A DNA stretch of 64,000 nucleotides from positions 20,460,001-20,524,000 of the forward strand of contig OU342631.1 in the NCBI GenBank assembly GCA_910589415.1. The letters run 5' to 3'. The notes beneath the pieces are model-generated. The model was not told where the DNA came from and searched no databases. It worked only from the letters and a program-made list of their open reading frames with translations. The translations under genes and the position numbers were made by a program. This document shows, piece after piece, positions 60,001-64,000 of this stretch. Positions within the stretch are counted from its first letter, which is position 1, and each line of letters starts with the position of its first letter. Origin of the DNA: Malachius bipustulatus (lineage: Eukaryota; Arthropoda; Insecta; Coleoptera; Melyridae).

Positions 60001-61809
60001 TTGTATGGGACAGTATTGTTTGCCTGCAAGGTAAAGTGTTTGTTTTTATTATATTTTTTTTTTATTCAAATAGTACATGCACTGCAGAGGAATTCCTATC
60101 ACATTCTGAGAGCGGTGCATGAGCGGAGATAACGATTCACGTTGAATTAAGATTGAAATTAAGATTAAGAGGTCAAGATTAAGAGTATTAAACTTAATTG
60201 TAAAGTATGTAAAATGTAAGTTGCGGTTGGTGCAGGGAAATCACAGCTTCAGAAAGCTTTTCGAAATAAAAATTTTAATGAGTAGGTAACTAAGTAAAAT
60301 CCTGAAAATACCTATGCTAATTTTTGGGTGTTTTTTGAAACATTAATTATATTATGGAGATGATTTTTTTCCTTGTCAAAGTACAATAATTTGTACTGTT
60401 TATCGAATTCACTTGAACCTTTGTGCAAATAATAACTAGATGTGAGAAGATTCCAGACATTATTTACGTAGACAAACTTCCAATAACAAATTATTTTCGA
60501 GTTAACTTGTTTTCGGGACTACCAGTTGCAATTACTACTCTTTGAATCAATAGTATCAATAGTAGATATTATTGCCTTGTTTTCTTACCAACTGGTTGAA
60601 AATAGTCGTTTCTGTCTTTTCTTTTACAATATGGTACGTGGTAAGTTTCCTACGCTTTGATATTCACTCACGAAATATCTCCATGTTTCGGATTCTCTTA
60701 TAAATATAAGAAGAAGCTGGTGTGAAAATTGCTAAGCGTTCTCTCAAACTGGGAGGCTATTCTCGAGTTCGTGGAGTCGATTCCCACGTGTGAGAGTTCT
60801 CATGAAAACCGGTCTATCTAGCGTACCTGGATTATCGACCTTCAAATTAACTTAAAAAACTCCAGTTTTTTCAGGATAGTATACCCTTATAAAAATTCAC
60901 ACAATTTATTATTAAGTCAACTTATTTGAAACTTATTATGGTCCTATGTCAATATTTATCCATAACTGGTATATTCTGGGTAAAAAAACACACTCAGTAG
61001 GCTGTTATGGTTGCAGAAAATGAGGCGCACAGAATTGCTATAAACGAAATTTGTCAGGTAGGTTAACCTTCATTTCAAAAGATTTTTATGGAAAGTTATT
61101 GTTTAGATCACTTCTTTGTCCGTGGGTCTGCCAAGAGACATTTTCTTAGTAACGGTTAAGATATCAAGCTGAAAATGATAAAAATACTAAAATCTACAGT
61201 TTCTTAGACCCGCAATATGTTTTTAATATCCATTTTTTTCTTTTTTCAAACTTTGCTTTTTCTAATTTGCTACCTACACCTGTGACCAAATGTGCAAAAA
61301 ATATGACATCCAGCTGTTCAAATGTCCCCATGTTAAGTTTGCACTTTGAAAGGGAACGATCTTCGATGCATGATCGTTCCATTCCCACGAACTGGAGAAT
61401 AGCCCCTTGATAATAATTATGATAGCTTATTGCAAAATATTACACGATTCTTTAGGCTTTATTTGTTCGCTTTTCATCCAGAATTTCGAAAAAAATTCTG
61501 GAGGAGAAAAAATTTCAATAGTAAAACTTCCATTTTGCGTGAGATTCTATAGGCCTCTGTGAATTCGCATTTTATTTAGTGATGATTAATTAAAAAATTA
61601 AATTTTAATTTTTCTTTACAGGTGTGTTCGTGTTTATAATTTTCGTGTGTAAAAAAAAAGTCTGGAAATCTTTAACAACCCTTTGTCGAGTTAAGAAGAA
61701 CAGGAAGTCGTCTCTCTCGTCCACCTGCACTTCAAATATTATTATGAATCGTGTGGGGAATGGCGATACAGATAAATTCAACGATTCGAAGACAAATGGT
61801 ACAGTTTGA
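36047..61809 (+). CDS. Methuselah-like G-protein-coupled receptor
   Basis: Secretin-like (class B) plasma-membrane receptor of the arthropod Methuselah group; ligand unknown. Exons: 36047-36758, 55291-55728, 55867-55945, 58839-59026, 59510-59687, 59891-60030, 61622-61809 (TGA); phases agree throughout, total 640 residues. Residues 1-21 are a signal peptide ending NPSRG. The ectodomain (about 22-320) has three CC knuckles (YPKCCGPEEHL, YYPKCCPLQYVY, IRKCCPDGQSF) and several N-glycosylation sites. Seven membrane helices begin near residues 322, 348, 385, 428, 478, 533 and 567. Family features include NHTCY before helix 3, YFWSNVICFDIW in helix 3, GWGLPL in helix 4 and YKCYLE in loop 2, whose cysteine should pair with helix 3. 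The tail is short, basic and serine-rich. The ectodomain is nearly one exon, split from the helices by an 18.5 kb intron. The exact mthl orthologue cannot be named. Confidence 0.94.
36960..37295. repeat. Imperfect inverted repeat in receptor intron 1
   Basis: CTTAAAATGAGAAC and AGATTCGGATTTTT on the left are mirrored by AAAATCCGAATCTGAT and AGTTCTCATTTAAT on the right. In between are two G-rich segments (CAGGTGGGGCAGGGGG, GGTGGTGGGGGGGGGG). Likely a decayed foldback element. Confidence 0.5.
38040..38425. repeat. Remnant related to the 18421 inverted-repeat family
   Basis: ACTAAAATCAGTGGCGTA and ATCTTGAAAACGAAGCG recall TTAAAGTCAGTGGCGTAGA and ATCTTGAAAACAGTGCG in the element at 18421-19197. 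The two copies share order but are diverged. Confidence 0.4.
38454..38830 (+). repeat. Possible degenerate retroelement fragment
   Basis: A 96-codon open stretch of very basic composition (RRKTRENPLEESACLKRER) is followed by non-AT-rich sequence ending in GGAGGAAGCATCATAG and ATAATAGGTCG. The richer composition and abrupt edges suggest an inserted piece of a LINE-like element, but no domain is recognisable. An alternative frame also reads open for about 35 codons. Confidence 0.25.
39091..40053. mobile_element. Concentric palindrome with TACAGGGTG ends (about 0.96 kb)
   Basis: Ends TACAGGGTGTCCGGGAGAAT and the complement of TATAGGGTGTCCGAGAAAAT. Mirrored inner words include GGAAATCAATTTTTCTTGAA, CAGAGGCGGACTAGGTTGTA and GAACCGTTTTCGAGAAAAAA. 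The GAGGCGGAC ring matches the end word of a separate element in stathmin intron 5. No ORF with homology. Confidence 0.88.
40729..41267 (+). pseudogene. C-terminal fragment of an R2-type (RLE) non-LTR retrotransposon protein
   Basis: An open frame follows a stop just upstream and ends with TGA at 41265-41267. It carries a zinc knuckle CRKCGNEKETPAHIIGSC (C-x2-C-x8-H-x4-C) and then the restriction-like endonuclease region: RKRFSDIVAFDKK and YIIDPTIRFETN, where the (R/K)xD and D/E residues would be catalytic. It continues with LGLWFGARGSIS, a typical C-terminal motif. The reverse transcriptase and N-terminal parts are missing, so this is a 5'-truncated insertion as usual for LINEs. The remaining frame has no internal stop, suggesting recent insertion. 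It lies in intron 1 of the receptor gene. A T/A-rich tail follows to about 41400. Confidence 0.85.
41400..42742. other. Intronic non-coding stretch, no recognised feature
   Basis: Receptor intron 1 sequence between the LINE fragment and the next large inverted repeat. AT-rich, without coding signal or clear repeat symmetry. Confidence 0.45.
42743..44249. mobile_element. Largest inverted-repeat element (about 1.5 kb)
   Basis: Ends read CGGATGTCCCTGAAATGA and the complement of CAGGCTGTCCCTGAAATGA. Mirrored landmarks are TAAGTCAACTTATCTT, GAAATTGTTATTTGAGCATA, TCATGACATCAATTCATAGG and GTTTCACACCCTTTGAACTT, with a centre near 43495. Arms are moderately diverged. No transposase ORF. Confidence 0.8.
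44250..46030. other. Intronic non-coding stretch
   Basis: AT-rich receptor intron 1 sequence. A single TACAGGGTGACTGAAATTTG at 45643 looks like one transposon end without a partner. No gene seen; the 98-codon open frame at 44689 is low-complexity and unsupported. Confidence 0.4.
46031..47048. mobile_element. Inverted-repeat element with TATAGGGTGTCGC ends (about 1.0 kb)
   Basis: TATAGGGTGTCGCTAAAAGG starts the element and the complement of TACAGGCTGTCGTTAAAAGG ends it. TACCGCACCAACG matches GTGCCACCAACG. Inner mirrored words include GAAATTATCTATGCCC and CTTTTCAAGATACA. No ORF. Confidence 0.8.
47296..47341. repeat. (TA)n microsatellite
   Basis: Alternating TA interrupted by TTTA units. It produces two spurious tyrosine/isoleucine-rich open frames, which are not genes. 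Confidence 0.9.
47340..47770 (+). repeat. Dispersed repeat family T, copy 2
   Basis: Collinear with 32547-32985 (TGTAGCTTTATCTTTCAAGA, GAACGAAATTTTGGAT, TGAGGCACGGTTTCTGG, AAAATGGCGGCCATTTGAA). Both copies contain a CTTTCAAA-type junction at the same place, so they derive from one ancestral element. Confidence 0.85.
48278..48350 (+). repeat. tRNA-derived pseudogene or SINE head
   Basis: A box-like TGGCTCAGTTTG and B box GGTTCGCATCC are correctly spaced, followed by a long T run from 48352 acting as Pol III terminator. The T arm GAGCGGGTTCGCATCCACGAG is imperfect and no clean acceptor stem forms, so it is not a functional tRNA by eye. Confidence 0.5.
49282..49506. mobile_element. Short relative of the 20021 palindrome (about 225 bp)
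   Basis: TATTATAAAGGCTCATTAAG with TTAACGGGC on the left is mirrored on the right as GCCCGTTAGCCTAATGAGCC. The ends match TATTATAAACGCTGGTTAAG and TTAACTGGC of the 20021-21111 element, and both share GATTTCTGTGGYC and TTAATAAAAGTYATT. This copy has lost the long inner arms. Confidence 0.8.
50680..50930. repeat. Low-complexity TATTTCCACAT-like degenerate repeat
   Basis: Many imperfect copies of an 11-15 base unit around TATTTCCACAT. It immediately precedes the 170-190 bp tandem array. Confidence 0.75.
50931..51951. repeat. Tandem repeat, six units of about 130-190 bp
   Basis: Units begin with CTTAAAAAAATCAGG-like sequence at about 50931, 51119, 51297, 51485, 51615 and 51786. Each normally carries GTTTTCAGACATGTGAGATC, CTTATTCCAGTA-like, TTGGAGTCACTAAAACAAAG and TGACCTTTTTGATGACT. 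The fourth unit is internally deleted. Decayed echoes (TTCTAAAAAAATCTGGACTC at about 52236) continue to about 52330. Open frames across it are accidental. Confidence 0.9.
52957..53087. repeat. Small inverted repeat (about 130 bp)
   Basis: CTGAAGAACGTTCGCATTCG with TTCGCATTG on the left pairs with CAATGCGAACGAATGC and AACGTTCGTCAG on the right. Candidate MITE or structured transcript within receptor intron 1. Confidence 0.7.
54661..55250. mobile_element. Composite palindrome next to receptor exon 2 (about 0.6 kb)
   Basis: Outer words CAGAGTGGGCCATCCTAGAG and CAGTGGGATGGTCCAGCATG face each other. Inside are CTGAAATGATTTTCAG against TGAAAATCATTTTAGG, and a core (AAAACGGCTTATACATGGTC, TATCCTATTGTGTGG, CATCACCCTGTATAAAAATT) shared with the elements at 25078 and 33814. 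It ends about 40 bases before the exon 2 acceptor at 55290. Confidence 0.7.
57042..57284. mobile_element. Palindromic MITE with 57-base perfect arms (243 bp)
   Basis: 57042-57098 (TAAGGGCCGGTTGTTCGTAC...) is exactly complementary to 57228-57284. The inner part is partly symmetrical. Termini in TA suggest a TA target site. Lies in receptor intron 3. No coding capacity. Confidence 0.93.
58557..58673 (-). repeat. Dispersed repeat family T, reversed partial copy 3
   Basis: Read on the minus strand it matches the 3' part of the copies at 32547 and 47340: GAGTAAGATTTCCACAAGTA and GTCGTTTCAAAAAGCCGCCA. In receptor intron 3. Confidence 0.7.
59078..59425. mobile_element. Inverted-repeat element in receptor intron 4 (about 0.35 kb)
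   Basis: TACAGGGTGAGTGGGAGTTG at the left; ACTCACTTTATTATTTATTA-like sequence at the right. Mirrored inner block GGACCAGAGATATAACGAAA against TTTCGTTATATCTCTTGGTC. It begins about 50 bases after the exon 4 donor at 59027. Confidence 0.65.
60068..60145 (+). repeat. Dispersed repeat, second copy with 32-base perfect match
   Basis: 60110-60141 is identical to the reverse complement of 31977-32008, with weaker similarity upstream (TGCACTGC.GAGGAATTCCT). Located in receptor intron 6, just after the exon 6 donor. Confidence 0.75.
60728..60805 (+). repeat. Possible tRNA-Leu-derived sequence
   Basis: GTGGAGTCGATTCCCACG resembles a T arm with B box, preceded by TCTCAAACTGGGAGG, like an anticodon arm with CAA, and a long variable region. 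The A box is poor. It may be a SINE head or a decayed tRNA; functional status unlikely. Confidence 0.3.
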
Positions 61810-62075
61810 ACTGTTCCTCGATAAATGGATTGAAGCATTATCATTAAATTATTGTCATTCTGTGGTATTAGTTATAAGACTCAATATGGCTATGTGTGAT
61901 TTATTTATAGTCGCAAGGAGAGTGTGACAGTGTTCATATAGTTCCATTCCATTTAATTATGAATAGAAAGTTTTGTTCAAACCTTTTACGTACTATTTAT
62001 AGTAGGTACTTTAGTACCTACCTATGTAAGTTGAAATCAGTGAAAGAATAAAAACTCTAATAAACTCATTCAATC
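61810..62075 (+). other. Receptor 3'UTR with poly(A) signals
   Basis: Follows the receptor TGA. AATAAA occurs at 62047-62052 and 62059-62064, about 240 bases after the stop, so the mRNA most likely ends near 62070-62090. Confidence 0.6.
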
Positions 62076-62089
62076 GTTTTCAAGATTGA

Positions 62090-64000
62090 TATAATATTTT
62101 TTTTTCAAAATTTGGTTTGTTAAAAATATTATTTTCCCCAATATTCGAGTCATTAATCGATTTTCAGTTTTTTAGTTACATTATTAAATGTCAAAGTAAA
62201 CATCCAAATGTCCATGTCGTTCTGGATTTTGTAATCAAAGTTCAAATACCTCAAAGACCAAAATTTCAACAAAGAGGGAAAAAAAATAAGAGCTTAAAAT
62301 TCTTGAGACAAGATAATTAGAATTTTTTTCTTATTTTTCAACTTTTTCACCCCCTAATACGTAAAGGATTTTACTGAGGTCCTTGTATCCTGTGAATGTA
62401 AATTTTTAATAAAGTAGGTATAACAGGTCAGTGACAAAATTTATAACAGTGTAGACAATAGAGCTTATAAGCTCCTGTTAAATTATGACAAATTAAATTG
62501 GAGTTCATAAATATTTTCTTTGATACATATTCATATATTTTCCTTCATCTCCATTGATCGACGTGCAAGATGGCGGCTATCCAATCGAAAAGTTATTTTC
62601 TGTTATTCCCCCATTGTATAAATCTAGTCACTGTAGGTGTAGGTATAAATGTAGTGATAATAACAAGAAAGTGTCATAAGATTCATAGGAGCTTAATTAG
62701 TACTTTTGGAAGGAGCTCATTTTTTTCCAAAACCGTACAGCTAGAATTCTAGAATAGGCGTATTTTGCACATTATCAAAATTTGTTGTCTCAACTAACGA
62801 GACATGTCTTCCAGTTAAACCAAAATACGATAGTATCTTCAAAGAAACGGTTATTAGTCTTTTCGGAGGACAGTAATAATAGGTAAAAGTAAAATAGCTG
62901 TTATTATTAAAATTATTATTGAGTCCTGCAAATTTTTATAGAAACTATTGACAACATCTTATAAGTAATGTCAAATCCCGAAAAGTTTTTTTTTTAATAT
63001 GGTTTAGGTATAAACCACTTTTTACAAAAAAACTGATTAATGACTGACGATTAAAAAAAAAACACACACACATGTTATGTACACACATATTTAATGTTGT
63101 GCGGCTTTTCTAGTACTGATTTCTGGAATGTCTCTAACATTGTTTAAAACGTCTTCTTCTACTTCTGATACAAGTACCTAAGAATCGTTTCAGTTTTTAT
63201 TCTCTTGGTTTAAGGATATGACAATACTGCAAAGTGGTCTCTATTATAATCAAAAAACACGAAGTCTTAAATTATATAAAATAGAACGAAGTTCTCAGAA
63301 ATTTTATTTGTCTATTTATAATTTTTCTTTACATATTTTGTAATTATTTATAATCAGATTAAGAGATGTGGTTTAAAGCTTTCTGTGGTTCCCCTTTATG
63401 TACAAATTAATTTTATAAGTTCTTCATAGAGATAAGACCTTTTCTAGGTACCAATTTTTTGTATTAAAAGCTTTGTACAGTAACAGTAGGTACTCTAAGT
63501 CCAAAATAAAATTGCAGTAAATACATTATTTATAGTTCCGCTTTATTATACGAAAGAATTGCAAATTAGAAACTAATTCCAGCCTGTGCTGCAATCTTAT
63601 ATTAAACTACCCCTAAACTTGTGTAATCAATTTCATTTTAATAACTGTGTAATTGTCCTGTCTTCCTATGTAATAATAAATACATAAATAAACATGTATT
63701 AGAAGTAGCAGGTGTATGTTTAATTTGATCAAGAGTCTTAATCAATGATAATATTAATTGCTATAATAGTCTTAATTATAGTTTTCTAGTGTCGAGGTTT
63801 GATTCATTAATAATACCTAATAAACAAATTTCTAGCATCTATTAATTTTCATGAAGCTGGACATTATGATGAGGAAATTATTTTTCTTACATACAAGATA
63901 ATAGTAAATTTGGTATTTTGTGATTAATGAAGAAGATATTTTCTATATGTTACGCCCAAACATCGAAAACGCTCACTGAGCGAAAAAAACGACCACAACG
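62090..64000. other. Non-coding right end of the window
   Basis: AT-rich sequence with no supported gene, tRNA or inverted-repeat element. Short open frames here show no protein-like pattern. Confidence 0.45.

Noticed and set aside
1..64000. Frequent TAGGTAGG/CCTACCTA words as telomere-like repeats
   Set aside because: They are short, scattered and not TTAGG arrays.
1..64000. CRISPR array, bacterial operon or viral genome
   Set aside because: No regularly spaced direct repeats with unique spacers, no dense intronless genes and no viral protein motifs; introns and Pol III genes show eukaryotic DNA.

Overview
The window looks like nuclear DNA of an AT-rich arthropod, almost certainly an insect. 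Three spliced genes have GT-AG introns, there are Pol III tRNA-Glu genes, a Methuselah-class receptor (an arthropod-rich family) is present, and non-coding space is dominated by inverted-repeat DNA transposons, tRNA-derived SINEs and an R2-type LINE fragment. The short words TAGGTA and CCTACCT occur everywhere; this reminds me of hemipteran genomes, but I cannot fix the order.

Layout. 1-15 kb holds no protein gene I can support. It carries three identical tRNA-Glu(UUC) genes (3.8-5.1 kb), two SINEs and several 0.4-0.9 kb inverted-repeat elements. Two GC-richer stretches (about 5.8-6.0 and 14.2-14.5 kb) could be promoters or leader exons. 15.0-21.9 kb (+) is a stathmin gene lacking only its first coding exon(s). 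It has one repeat-bearing exon after another, including a tandemly duplicated 51-codon exon. 22-27 kb is the stathmin 3'UTR and repeats. 27.1-30.0 kb (-) is a complete six-exon PREB/Sec12 gene, tail-to-tail with stathmin. 30.5-31.5 kb is a transposon carrying remains of a THAP zinc-finger domain. 33-34.7 kb holds two large palindromes back to back. 35.8-61.8 kb (+) is a complete seven-exon Methuselah-like GPCR whose 18.5 kb first intron contains an R2-like LINE fragment, a 170-190 bp tandem repeat and many palindromes. 62-64 kb shows nothing beyond the receptor 3'UTR.

The three genes are not a functional cluster: stathmin acts on tubulin, PREB on COPII budding at the ER, and the receptor at the plasma membrane. 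The most striking property is the density of long, nearly perfect palindromes (about twenty in 64 kb, many with TACAGGGTG-like ends). Some are concentric, with the same core inside different outer shells. Several lie in introns, where their transcripts could fold into long double-stranded hairpins.

All exon boundaries were deduced by eye from reading frame, phase and GT/AG sites. Repeat edges are approximate to a few bases unless stated.
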